Below, one piece after another: positions 51,009-59,047 of a stretch of 64,000 nucleotides of DNA. Source of the DNA: RUG12461 sp045657665 (GTDB lineage Bacteria; Bacillota; Clostridia; Lachnospirales; Lachnospiraceae). The first letter of the stretch is position 1; each line of letters begins with the position of its first letter. The notes beneath the pieces are model-generated. The model made no database searches, was not told the DNA's origin, and saw only the letters and a list, made by a program, of their open reading frames with translations. Made by a program: the position numbers and the translations under genes. The stretch lies in assembly GCA_045657665.1 (NCBI GenBank), contig JAZOTN010000030.1:248001-312000 (forward strand), written 5' to 3'.

Positions 51009-51584
51009 ATGAATTCGTCAAAATCACGGAATCCTCAAATTAAATCAGGAATTAAAATTATTTTGATTGCAATCGCATTAATTGCGATCGATCAAATTTC
51101 GAAATTGATAGTTTCTTCCAATCTAAAAGGACGCGATCCGATCACAGTGATCGACGGAGTTTTTCAATTTTACTATTATGAAAATCCATTTGCCGCATTC
51201 AACTTCGGAAAACAATTCAGCGGCATGTTTTTAATTCTTGTTTTAATTTTAACAACTGCTTTTTGCGCATTTTTAATATACATTGCATTTCGAATTCCAT
51301 CCGAAAAAAAATACAGGATCATCCGTATTGTAGTGATCCTGTTGCTTGCCGGCGCCGCCGGAAACTTTATCGACCGTCTTTTTCATCATTATGTGATCGA
51401 TTTCTTATATTTTGTTCTAATTAACTTCCCAATTTTCAATATTGCGGATATTTATGTGGTGTTTGGTGCGATAATATTCATTTGCAGCGTAATCTTCCGC
51501 GGATCGCTCTATGATGAACTGTTCCCGGGGAAGAAGAAAAAAGAGGCAGAAGGTACTGTTTCCGATGATGACAAATCTGAATGA
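51009..51584 (+). CDS. lspA: Lipoprotein signal peptidase (signal peptidase II)
   Basis: Cleaves prolipoproteins after lipid attachment; aspartic protease with four membrane helices. 191 residues. IAIDQISKLIVSSNL, NPFAAFNFG, GAAGNFIDRLFHHYVIDFLYF (first catalytic Asp) and FPIFNIADIYVVFGAIIF (second catalytic Asp) are all in order. The C-terminal charged tail, FPGKKKKEAEGTVSDDDKSE, is long. The first third is strikingly AT-rich (35 of 120 G+C in 51001-51120 by my count), using ATT and AAA where neighbours favour ATC and AAG. It would serve the solute-binding, DUF3048 and PBP5-like lipoproteins of this window. Confidence 0.94.
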   Translation: MNSSKSRNPQIKSGIKIILIAIALIAIDQISKLIVSSNLKGRDPITVIDGVFQFYYYENPFAAFNFGKQFSGMFLILVLILTTAFCAFLIYIAFRIPSEKKYRIIRIVVILLLAGAAGNFIDRLFHHYVIDFLYFVLINFPIFNIADIYVVFGAIIFICSVIFRGSLYDELFPGKKKKEAEGTVSDDDKSE

Positions 51585-52521
51585 AGTCACTGAATTTGAA
51601 GTCCCGATTGAGGAAGACGGAGAGCGCCTTGACCGCTTTCTGACAGCACTTTATCCCGAGAAGACCAGATCTTATTTTCAGAAGCTGATCAGACAGGGGA
51701 ATGTTTTCATCAATCAAGAGGAGGCACATAAAACAGGTTCCTCTCTACGTGAGGGTGATTCGATCGGCATCCGTTTCCCAAGTCCCGAAGACACCGGCGT
51801 TTTGCCGGAGGATATCCCGCTTGATATCTTATATGAAGATCATACACTTTTAGTCGTGAACAAGCCAAAAGGTATGGTCGTCCATCCTGCTCCTGGACAT
51901 CTTTCCGGCACGCTTGTCAACGCAGTTCTGTTCCATTGCAGAGGATCTCTTTCCGGGATCAACGGAGAGATCCGTCCGGGTATCGTGCACAGGATCGACA
52001 AGGATACCACCGGGTCGCTCATTGTCTGCAAGACGGACGAGGCGCATCAGTTCATCGGAGAACAGATCAAAGTCCATTCCGTGCACCGTATCTATCAGGC
52101 GATCGTTTGCGGACAGATGCCGGAGGATGAGGGAAGTATAGAAGCACCGATCGGAAGGAGCAGGAGAGACCGTAAGAAAATGGCCGTCCTTTCCGAGGCG
52201 GATATGCATAGCGGCAGTGCCAGATATGCACTGACCCATTACCGCGTGCTGGAACGATTCCAAAACACCTGTTACGTCGAATTTCGTCTGGAAACAGGCA
52301 GAACGCATCAGATTCGTGTACATAGCGCGCATATCGGGCATCCGGTTTACGGAGACACCGTTTATGGCGGGGAGAAGAACGGGCATGGACTGACCGGTCA
52401 GACGCTTCATGCGATGACGATCGGATTCCTGCATCCGGAAACACATGAATATCTTGAGATCAGCGCACCGCTTCCGGATTACTTTACAGAACTTTTACAA
52501 ACCTTCCGAAATGCATTATAA
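51565..52521 (+). CDS. Ribosomal large-subunit pseudouridine synthase, RluD family
   Basis: Converts uridines in 23S rRNA to pseudouridine. N-terminal S4 domain (GERLDRFLTALYPEKTRSYFQKLIRQGNVFIN), then the catalytic domain with HRIDKDTTGSLIVCKT (catalytic Asp in HRxDxxTxG) and LETGRTHQIRVHSAHIGHPVYGD. Close to RluD/YlyB of Firmicutes, but the exact rRNA target (RluA, RluC or RluD) cannot be fixed by eye. The start at 51565 overlaps lspA by 20 bases; ATG at 51568 is equally possible. lspA then rluD is the standard order. Confidence 0.93.
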   Translation: MMTNLNEVTEFEVPIEEDGERLDRFLTALYPEKTRSYFQKLIRQGNVFINQEEAHKTGSSLREGDSIGIRFPSPEDTGVLPEDIPLDILYEDHTLLVVNKPKGMVVHPAPGHLSGTLVNAVLFHCRGSLSGINGEIRPGIVHRIDKDTTGSLIVCKTDEAHQFIGEQIKVHSVHRIYQAIVCGQMPEDEGSIEAPIGRSRRDRKKMAVLSEADMHSGSARYALTHYRVLERFQNTCYVEFRLETGRTHQIRVHSAHIGHPVYGDTVYGGEKNGHGLTGQTLHAMTIGFLHPETHEYLEISAPLPDYFTELLQTFRNAL

Positions 52522-52522
52522 T
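52494..52522 (+). promoter_or_regulatory. Sigma-A promoter for the cytidylate-kinase-like gene
   Basis: TTTACA (52494-52499) and TATAAT (52517-52522) are 17 bases apart, at the very end of the pseudouridine synthase gene. GGAGG and ATG at 52552 follow. Confidence 0.75.
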
Positions 52523-52551
52523 ATAGAACATAATTGTACGGAGGTTTTATT

Positions 52552-53190
52552 ATGGATGATAATCATTTCGTTATTACAATCGGAAGAGAATTCGGAAGCG
52601 CGGGAAAGGATATCGGGGTTGCGCTTGGCGAAAAGCTCGGGGTCAAATGCTATGATAAGGAGCTCCTTTCTCACGCGGCAAAAGAAAGTGGTTTTTGCGA
52701 GGAGATCTTTGAGCATCAGGATGAGAAGCCCACGAGCAGCTTCCTTTATTCTCTTGTGATGGACACCTATTCCATCAGCGGCTTTGCCACCGCGCCTTTC
52801 CTTGATATGCCGCTCAACCACAAAGTGTTTCTCGCACAATTTGAGGCAATCAAAGCCATCGCTGAACGCGAGTCCTGTATCATTGTCGGGCGCTGTGCGG
52901 ATTATGCGCTTGCGGAACGAAAAGATCTGATCAGTGTATTCATCCATGCGGACGAGGCGTTCAAAGTCGATCATGTCATGCATCATTTCGCAACTCTCAA
53001 TCTCACTGAACAGAAAGCAAAAGAACTCTGCCAGAAAAACGACAAGCAGCGCGCCAGCTACTATAATTATTATACGAGTAAAAAATGGGGACAGGCAAAA
53101 GGATATCATCTGTCTCTTGACAGCGGCAAGCTCGGCATAGACGGGTGCGTGGATATGATCATACATTACAAAGAACTCACTATGGGCTGA
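52552..53190 (+). CDS. Cytidylate kinase-like protein
   Basis: 212 residues of the AAA_26/cytidylate kinase-like family, found often in Clostridia. FVITIGREFGSAGKDIGVALGEKLGVKCYDKELLSHAAKESG opens the protein, with the P-loop-like GREFGSAGKD. CIIVGRCADYALAERKDLISVFIHADEAFKVDHVMH resembles the nucleotide kinase core. True Cmk proteins have a clearer CMP site, so the substrate is unclear. Start by GGAGG before 52552. It has its own promoter and may lead the four-gene group up to the patatin gene. Confidence 0.82.
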   Translation: MDDNHFVITIGREFGSAGKDIGVALGEKLGVKCYDKELLSHAAKESGFCEEIFEHQDEKPTSSFLYSLVMDTYSISGFATAPFLDMPLNHKVFLAQFEAIKAIAERESCIIVGRCADYALAERKDLISVFIHADEAFKVDHVMHHFATLNLTEQKAKELCQKNDKQRASYYNYYTSKKWGQAKGYHLSLDSGKLGIDGCVDMIIHYKELTMG

Positions 53191-53235
53191 CAATTTCACA
53201 TCATTCTTATAATTCCCCAAAACCAGGAGGTGCCT

Positions 53236-54735
53236 ATGCTTCACGACAAACAACTCATCAGCCGGTCGGATATGATCCGCTGCGCGCTTTGCGCGGATGC
53301 TCCCTGTGACAAGGCATGTTCTAATCTTGATCCGTCCGGATTTCTTCGCAGCATCTGGTTCTCAAATGAGCAATCTGCTGCCATGCGGCTTCCGGAAAAG
53401 AATCCCTGTATTACCTGCACGGCTCCCTGCGAGAGAAAATGCGTAAGGGCTGGAGAAGTACCCATCAAGGATCTCATCAATCGTCTTTATTATCAGGTAA
53501 AGCCGGCATGCGAAACATCTCTCCCGGAAGATGAATCTCTTCTTAAATGTGATCTCTGCGGGATTCCGCTTGAAAATCCGTTCCTTTTGTCATCATCTGT
53601 CGTGGCAAGCACTTACGACATGTGCGCCCGGGCGTTTGAAGCAGGCTGGGCCGGTGTATGTTTTAAAACAATCTGTTCTCTGGACATTCACGAGGCGTCT
53701 CCGCGTTACTCTGCACTCACTGGAAACGACGGTGCTCTGATCGGGTTTAAAAACATCGAGCAGTTATCCGATCACAGCGTTGCGGAGAACATGGAGATCT
53801 TCCGCAAACTGAAACAGAACTATCCAGGCAAGGTCATTCTTGCTTCGATCATGGGGCAAACCGAAGAAGAATGGGGTGAACTCGCACGACGTTGTGAGGA
53901 GAACGGGGCGGATGCCGTAGAGCTTAACTTCTCGTGCCCGAATATGTCGGAACAGGGACTTGGCAGTGATATCGGTCAGATACCGGAGCTTGTGGAGAGA
54001 TATACAGCAGCAGCAAAAAGAGCCTGTCATATTCCCATCCTTGCAAAGCTGACTCCGAATGTTGCGTCCATGAGCGAGGCAGCTGAAGCTGCAAAGAGAG
54101 GCGGAGCAGACGGGCTATCAGCCATCAATACGATCAAATCCATCACCGGAGTCAATATTCACACCTTTATCGCGGCACCTGCCGTACACGGACACAGTGC
54201 GGTCGGCGGATACAGCGGTAATGCCGTAAAGCCTATAGCGCTGCGTTTTGTTGCGGAACTCGGGCTGAATCCTGCACTCAATGGCATGCACATTTCCGCC
54301 ATGGGCGGAATCGAAACCTGGCAGGATGCTCTGGAGTTTTTTCTGATGGGTGGCGGATCCCTGCAGGTCACGACCGCGGTCATGCAGTATGGCTACAGGA
54401 TCATCGACGACTTGAAAGAGGGACTTCATCTCTATATTGCGGAGAAAGGCTTTAAGAATGTAAAAGATCTGACCGGGCTTGGTCTGGATACGCTGAGCGA
54501 GACGACCGATACATTGGAACGTGACACCGTTCTTTTCCCGAAATTTATCAGGGAACGCTGCATCGGCTGTGGTCGGTGCTCGCTGTCCTGCAAGGACGGC
54601 GGTCATCAGGCAATCACGCTGGATGAAGAAAGACGCCCGCAGCTCAACGGTCAAAAATGTGTCGGCTGTCATCTTTGCCTGCTTGTTTGCCCGCAGCAGG
54701 CCATTGTTCCAGGCAGCAAGAGGATCAAACGATAA
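53236..54735 (+). CDS. PreA-type dihydropyrimidine dehydrogenase fused to a PreT-like cysteine-rich head
   Basis: 499 residues in three parts. First a head (residues 1-85) with two four-Cys sets, C16, C19, C24, C28 and C58, C61, C65, C69, of the type that begins PreT, GltD and animal DPD. Next a dihydroorotate-dehydrogenase-like FMN barrel (about 105-420): FKNIEQLSDHSVAENM, NFSCPNMSEQGLGSDIG, LAKLTPNVASM, GYSGNAVKPIALR, MGGIETWQDALEFF. Last a 2[4Fe-4S] ferredoxin end (CIGCGRCSLSC, CVGCHLCLLVCP). The FAD/NAD domains of PreT are missing, and no preT is nearby. Likely reduces or oxidises a pyrimidine; substrate and electron donor are inferred. AGGAGG precedes ATG 53236. Confidence 0.85.
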   Translation: MLHDKQLISRSDMIRCALCADAPCDKACSNLDPSGFLRSIWFSNEQSAAMRLPEKNPCITCTAPCERKCVRAGEVPIKDLINRLYYQVKPACETSLPEDESLLKCDLCGIPLENPFLLSSSVVASTYDMCARAFEAGWAGVCFKTICSLDIHEASPRYSALTGNDGALIGFKNIEQLSDHSVAENMEIFRKLKQNYPGKVILASIMGQTEEEWGELARRCEENGADAVELNFSCPNMSEQGLGSDIGQIPELVERYTAAAKRACHIPILAKLTPNVASMSEAAEAAKRGGADGLSAINTIKSITGVNIHTFIAAPAVHGHSAVGGYSGNAVKPIALRFVAELGLNPALNGMHISAMGGIETWQDALEFFLMGGGSLQVTTAVMQYGYRIIDDLKEGLHLYIAEKGFKNVKDLTGLGLDTLSETTDTLERDTVLFPKFIRERCIGCGRCSLSCKDGGHQAITLDEERRPQLNGQKCVGCHLCLLVCPQQAIVPGSKRIKR

Positions 54736-54771
54736 CCTTTACGATCAAAATACCTTAAGAGGAATCTATCC

Positions 54772-55362
54772 ATGAATGAAAAAATCAAAAAACTACTGAT
54801 GCTTTTCTGCGGTGTGGGACTTGTCATTCTCGGAATCATCGCGCTTCTTGCTGAGAAGGCCATCATTTATTACTGCGGACTTTCGCTTTTGATCTATGGA
54901 GCTGCGTCTCTGATCGGCTGGACCTCAAGCCGAAAGACCGGTACTTCAAACAAGTGGTCACTGGGAGGTTCGATCGTCGCTTGCTGTGCGGGCGCGGCGA
55001 TATTCATCGGCGGTTCTTTTGAGCTTGTGACCGTAACGCTGATCATGGTGATCCTGGGCATCTGGATGATCGTAGCCGGTATCTTTGATATCATCGGCGC
55101 CGTCGTCTACCGCCGGGCGATGACTACCGTTGAACTTGGTGTTCAGGCTCCGGGTTCCGTTCTTTCCATGATATTTGGCGGTATCATGATCGGAGTCGGA
55201 CTGCTTATGATCATACAGCCCATGTGGGCTCTTTATACGTCTGCGATTATTCTCGCGATCGCAATGATCGTATCCGGAATCCGGACGATCGTTTCTTCAT
55301 TTTCCGTTGGGGCGATCTCTTCGTCGACAGGTGAGATCTCCGGAAAGGAGGCAGACGCATGA
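54772..55362 (+). CDS. DUF308 (HdeD-like) membrane protein, short form
   Basis: 196 residues with six hydrophobic helices and almost no loops: LMLFCGVGLVILGIIALLAEKAIIYYCGL, then EKIKK-type charged start, GGSIVACCAGAAIFIGGSFELVTVTLIMVILGIWMIVAGIFDIIGAVVYRRA, GGIMIGVGLLMIIQPMWALY. A DUF308/HdeD-like pattern. A paralogue lies at 27694-28449. Function unknown. It overlaps the patatin gene by four bases (ATGA), so the two are likely made together. Confidence 0.8.
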   Translation: MNEKIKKLLMLFCGVGLVILGIIALLAEKAIIYYCGLSLLIYGAASLIGWTSSRKTGTSNKWSLGGSIVACCAGAAIFIGGSFELVTVTLIMVILGIWMIVAGIFDIIGAVVYRRAMTTVELGVQAPGSVLSMIFGGIMIGVGLLMIIQPMWALYTSAIILAIAMIVSGIRTIVSSFSVGAISSSTGEISGKEADA

Positions 55363-56657
55363 AACGCGGAGTTGTCTTAAGCGGAGGCGGCACGAAAGGT
55401 GCTTACGAAGTCGGTGTCTGGCGTGCCATGAGAGAGCTTGGCATGGACTATCAAGTCGTCACGGGGACTTCCATAGGCTCGATTAACGGAGCACTTATGT
55501 GCATGCAGGATTATGAGCGCTGTGAAGCAATGTGGCTTAACATGAAAGCCGGTGATCTTCTTAATACAGCGCCGACCAAGCAGAGCTCGTTAATAGAACT
55601 TTTCAAGAGACTCTTCTCGCCAGAGAAATACATGCGCGAACAGGTCGGGGTCGGAGCTGTGGATAATTCTCCCTTCCCTGAATTCATCCAGACAAACATC
55701 GATGAGGAAACCATCCGGAAATCTCCTGTGGACTACGGTCTTGTAACGGTCCGGAGCCGTGACCGGAAGCCCTTTTTGCTGCGCAAAGAAGAAATACCGA
55801 AGGGAATGATCCGGGATTATATCATAGCCTCGTCTTCCGTGTACCCCATCTTTCCCATGCATCAGATCGGAGATGAATACTACATAGACGGAATGTACCA
55901 CGATAATCTGCCGATCGATCTGTGTATTTCTATGGGTGCAGGCGAGCTTGTTGTAGTAGATCTTCATCAGGAGCCCCAGCATCCTGCATACGAAAGCCGG
56001 CCCTATATCACTTATATCACGCCAAGTGAGGACCTGGGCGGAATTCTTTCCTTTGATCCGGAGAAGATTCGTAAAAATGTTGAGATGGGTTATCGGGATG
56101 CGATGCGTTCTTTCGGAAGATACAAGGGTTATGTTTACAGTTTCCGTCCGGAAAGCCTGAACGGGTTCGATACCAACATTGAGCGCTTTAATCAATGGTG
56201 TGCGATGGGACAGGCAGATGTGAACCTTTATGCGAAAGCGAAAAACAAGAGAACACGTGAATACTATCAGGTCTATCGACTTCTTGAACAGTACGCAAGA
56301 GGTCGCGCGGTCAGAAAAGAGGACTATTTTATCCGGGGTGCGGAGATCGCAGCGGAAATCTGCGGTCTCAGTCTTGAGCGGATCTGGGATATGAAAGAGC
56401 TTACAGACGAGGTTGTCAATAAGGTGGGGCGTGCCGAGGCCTATCCCGACAGAAGTGTATTTTCATCAGGTCTGCCTTCGTCTTTCCGCAAGCTGGTAAG
56501 AAGACTTCAAAAGGAAAAAGGCTCCCTTTATCTTGTCGGCTGTTTATACCACGGAATCAAGAACGGCAATCCTGATTATGAGATCATGCGGGAGACATTA
56601 CGAACCCTGCCGAGGGAATCGGCAGCCTGCCTTTTTGTACTTTCCGTGACGGAATAA
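55359..56657 (+). CDS. Patatin-like phospholipase
   Basis: Lipid acyl hydrolase with a Ser-Asp dyad. 432 residues. GVVLSGGGTKGAYEVGVWRAM (residues 4-24) is the oxyanion loop, GTSIGSING (36-44) has the nucleophile Ser38 in GXSXG, and YYIDGMYHDNLPIDLC carries the catalytic Asp (DG motif). The C-terminal half (about 270-432) is not part of the patatin core and is of unknown use. No signal peptide, so cytoplasmic or membrane-peripheral. Coupled to the DUF308 gene upstream; the minus-strand HD gene ends six bases downstream. Confidence 0.9.
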   Translation: MKRGVVLSGGGTKGAYEVGVWRAMRELGMDYQVVTGTSIGSINGALMCMQDYERCEAMWLNMKAGDLLNTAPTKQSSLIELFKRLFSPEKYMREQVGVGAVDNSPFPEFIQTNIDEETIRKSPVDYGLVTVRSRDRKPFLLRKEEIPKGMIRDYIIASSSVYPIFPMHQIGDEYYIDGMYHDNLPIDLCISMGAGELVVVDLHQEPQHPAYESRPYITYITPSEDLGGILSFDPEKIRKNVEMGYRDAMRSFGRYKGYVYSFRPESLNGFDTNIERFNQWCAMGQADVNLYAKAKNKRTREYYQVYRLLEQYARGRAVRKEDYFIRGAEIAAEICGLSLERIWDMKELTDEVVNKVGRAEAYPDRSVFSSGLPSSFRKLVRRLQKEKGSLYLVGCLYHGIKNGNPDYEIMRETLRTLPRESAACLFVLSVTE

Positions 56658-56662
56658 CGGGT

Positions 56663-57130
56663 TTAAGGAGAAAGCACCTCTTTTGTCGCGCAGATTTTAT
56701 CTGCCAGCATGACAAGAAACGCCTCTTTGGAACGGGGAGGGTGGAAGGGTGTCAGAGGCCACATATGGCTTCGGATGATGTTTTCTTCCTTTTCGGTAAG
56801 GTTCACTATTTTACGGGCATTCTGCAATGCCGTTTCCGGATGCCCGATACCGTGACGGAAGGCGCTGATGTCAGAATCAAAAAAAGTATAGAGATATAAA
56901 TCATGAAGGATCGCACCTCTTGCAAGAGCCTTTTCATCGATGTCAAGGCCGAGGCGGTCTGCTATCCGGAAACTTGTTTTTGCAACGGCAAGGACATGCT
57001 CTAGAGTTGATTTCCCACGATGCATCGTAAACTCAGACATACGCCTGACTTCTGGATTTTTAAGGAGTTCCTTCACTTCCGACTCAAAGAGTTCTTTATT
57101 ACAGTGGTGTTTCTTTCCCTTTTTTTTCAT
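56663..57130 (-). CDS. HD-domain protein
   Basis: The only clear minus-strand gene. About 155 residues from ATG at 57130 (KKKGKKHHCNKELF at the start). HD landmarks are HRGKSTLEHVLAVAKTSFRIADRLG, ILHDLYLYTFF (His-Asp), GHPETALQNARKIVN, IIRSHMWPLTP, and MLADKICATKEVL (last Asp), so a metal phosphohydrolase fold is intact. Homologues are often called HD family phosphohydrolases of unknown substrate. The start is uncertain: an ORF extends upstream to 57265, with another ATG at 57202; no strong ribosome site is seen. A possible promoter TTGACT/TAAATT on this strand (57166-57138) would make the message almost leaderless at 57130. Confidence 0.8.
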   Translation of the reverse strand: MKKKGKKHHCNKELFESEVKELLKNPEVRRMSEFTMHRGKSTLEHVLAVAKTSFRIADRLGLDIDEKALARGAILHDLYLYTFFDSDISAFRHGIGHPETALQNARKIVNLTEKEENIIRSHMWPLTPFHPPRSKEAFLVMLADKICATKEVLSP

Positions 57131-57203
57131 AATTATGAATTTATCATAGAAAAAAAAAGAAGTCAAAACAGCAAAACCACGCGTATTACGGGCATCGTTC
57201 ATA

Positions 57204-57232
57204 TTGACAACAGCGTGATGCGGTGGCAAAAT
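57204..57232 (+). promoter_or_regulatory. Promoter for the ABC exporter pair
   Basis: TTGACA (57204-57209), a consensus -35, and CAAAAT (57227-57232) preceded by TGG, which gives an extended -10, are 17 bases apart. The leader to ATG 57302 is about 60 bases and ends in AAGGAGAG. Confidence 0.6.
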
Positions 57233-57301
57233 GTTTGAGTGGACGCGATATATCATGGTGCTCACATTAATATAAGTAATACATCAGGAAGGAGAGAAGA
57301 A

Positions 57302-59047
57302 ATGAAGGCGATTTTCAAGCGGATTCATCTCAGCGTCAAGCAGGTGGTGGCTCTCGTGCTTTTTATGCTGATCTCTGCTCTTGCGCAGATGTTGATTCCG
57401 TCATTGTTATCCCAGATGATTGATGGGGGTGTGTCGGGAAACAACCAGCAGCTTATCATCGTAATCGGGATTTCCATGATCGTGCTGGCCCTATTTGCAT
57501 GTCTCATGAATGTGATCTCAACAAACATTTCCGCATCTGTTACAACAAAGTTTTCCGCAGATATCAGGAAGGAAATCTTTCATAAGGTACAAGGATTTTC
57601 CGCCGCTGAGATCGATAAATTCGGGACGGCTTCTTTGATCGCAAGGAGTACGACAGATGTTACGACGATACAGACGTTCTTCTCGATGTTGTTTCGTATC
57701 GGCCTCATGGCTCCTGCGATGGCGGTCATCGGACTGATCCTTTCAATTGCAACAGCCGGCGAAATTTCCATGGTGCTTGCCATTGCGATTCCCGTACTGT
57801 TAATTGTCGCTACCGCCCTGATTATCGGTGCGAGCCGCTCTTCGGTGAAACTTCGGAAAAAGATCGACAGCATCAACCAGCTGTTTCTGGAAACTCTGGA
57901 AGGTGTGCGCGTGATTCGCGCGTTTAATAAGCAGAAGCATGAGATCGATCGTTTCGGCGAAACAAATGAGGAGACGGCGGAGCTATCCAGAAAACAGGTG
58001 AATGTTTCCACGGCGCTGTTTCCGGTGGTCAATATGTTGTTCGGTTTTACTACGGTTGCGGTCATGGCTGTCGGTACCGGCTTTGTGATCTTCCGTGGGA
58101 TGGATGTCGGTGTTCTGGTATCGGCGACCCAGTATATCAACATGATTCTCCTCGGCATCATCATGATGGCGTATGTGGTGAGCCTGTTCCCGGATGCTTA
58201 TGCCTGCATGAAGCGGATCGGAGAAGTCCTTGACACCGAGGTTTCCATCAAAGATCCGGAAAAGGAAGAACCGAAGCAGACCTGCAAAGGAACCGTGGAA
58301 TTCCGAAATGTTACCTTCGCTTATCCGAATGCGGATGAACCAGTGGTAAGAGGAATCAGCTTTAAATCCGGGCCGGGTGAAACAACGGCGATTATCGGGC
58401 GGACGGGATGCGGCAAATCCAGTATCGTAAAGCTAATTCCAAGGCTTTACGACACTCTGTTCGGAGAGGTTCTTGTTGACGGTGTTAATGTCAAGGACTA
58501 TCAATTAACACATCTCAGAGATCTCATCGGCTATGTGCCGCAGAAAAACGTTCTATTTTCCGGCGATATCGCATCCAATCTGAATTTCGGAAATGAAAAC
58601 GGAACCGAGGCGGAATGGGCAGAAGCGGTGCGGATTGCCTGCGCTTCCGAGTTTGTTGATAAAAAAGACGGCGTGTATCACGCGACCATTGCTCAGGGCG
58701 GCACGAATCTTTCGGGCGGTCAGCGGCAGAGAATGGCTATCGCCAGAGCCGTCATGAAGAAAGCGGAGGTGTTCATCTTTGATGACAGCTTTTCCGCGTT
58801 GGATATGAAAACAGATAAGGAGTTGCGTCAGAACCTGAAGGAGAGCATGGGCGATGCCACAATGATCGTGATTGCGCAGCGCGTCAGCACGATCCTGGAT
58901 GCCACCCGGATCCTTGTTGTGGACAACGGGGAAGTTGTCGGCATGGGCACCCATAAGGAACTCCTGAAGAACTGCAATCTTTATCGTGAAATTGCAGAAA
59001 TTCAGTTGGGAGAGGAGGTCGTGAAAAATGAAATTGCGTGTGCTTAA
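57302..59047 (+). CDS. ABC exporter half-transporter A (permease-ATPase)
   Basis: 581 residues: six membrane helices (to about 300) fused to an ATPase domain. Walker A is GRTGCGKSS, the signature LSGGQRQRMAIARAV, and the Walker B FIFDDSFSALD, where the normal catalytic Glu is Asp. The partner follows at 59028 with a 20-base overlap. In heterodimeric exporters such as TM287/288 one site is degenerate, usually through just this kind of Glu-to-Asp change, so this is the degenerate-site half. The substrate is unknown: drugs, lipids or peptides are possible. The overlong ORF from 57239 is rejected, since AAGGAGAG precedes 57302. Confidence 0.93.
   Translation: MKAIFKRIHLSVKQVVALVLFMLISALAQMLIPSLLSQMIDGGVSGNNQQLIIVIGISMIVLALFACLMNVISTNISASVTTKFSADIRKEIFHKVQGFSAAEIDKFGTASLIARSTTDVTTIQTFFSMLFRIGLMAPAMAVIGLILSIATAGEISMVLAIAIPVLLIVATALIIGASRSSVKLRKKIDSINQLFLETLEGVRVIRAFNKQKHEIDRFGETNEETAELSRKQVNVSTALFPVVNMLFGFTTVAVMAVGTGFVIFRGMDVGVLVSATQYINMILLGIIMMAYVVSLFPDAYACMKRIGEVLDTEVSIKDPEKEEPKQTCKGTVEFRNVTFAYPNADEPVVRGISFKSGPGETTAIIGRTGCGKSSIVKLIPRLYDTLFGEVLVDGVNVKDYQLTHLRDLIGYVPQKNVLFSGDIASNLNFGNENGTEAEWAEAVRIACASEFVDKKDGVYHATIAQGGTNLSGGQRQRMAIARAVMKKAEVFIFDDSFSALDMKTDKELRQNLKESMGDATMIVIAQRVSTILDATRILVVDNGEVVGMGTHKELLKNCNLYREIAEIQLGEEVVKNEIACA

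Noticed and set aside
53900..53990. Loss of the catalytic Cys in the PreA-like barrel as a finding
   Set aside because: The loop GLGSDIG lacks the Cys of animal DPD, but E. coli PreA, as I recall it, also has SDVG there and is active, so this is not unusual.
27694..55362. The two DUF308 genes as a recent duplication
   Set aside because: They differ in length and tails and lie 27 kb apart; only the general fold pattern is shared.
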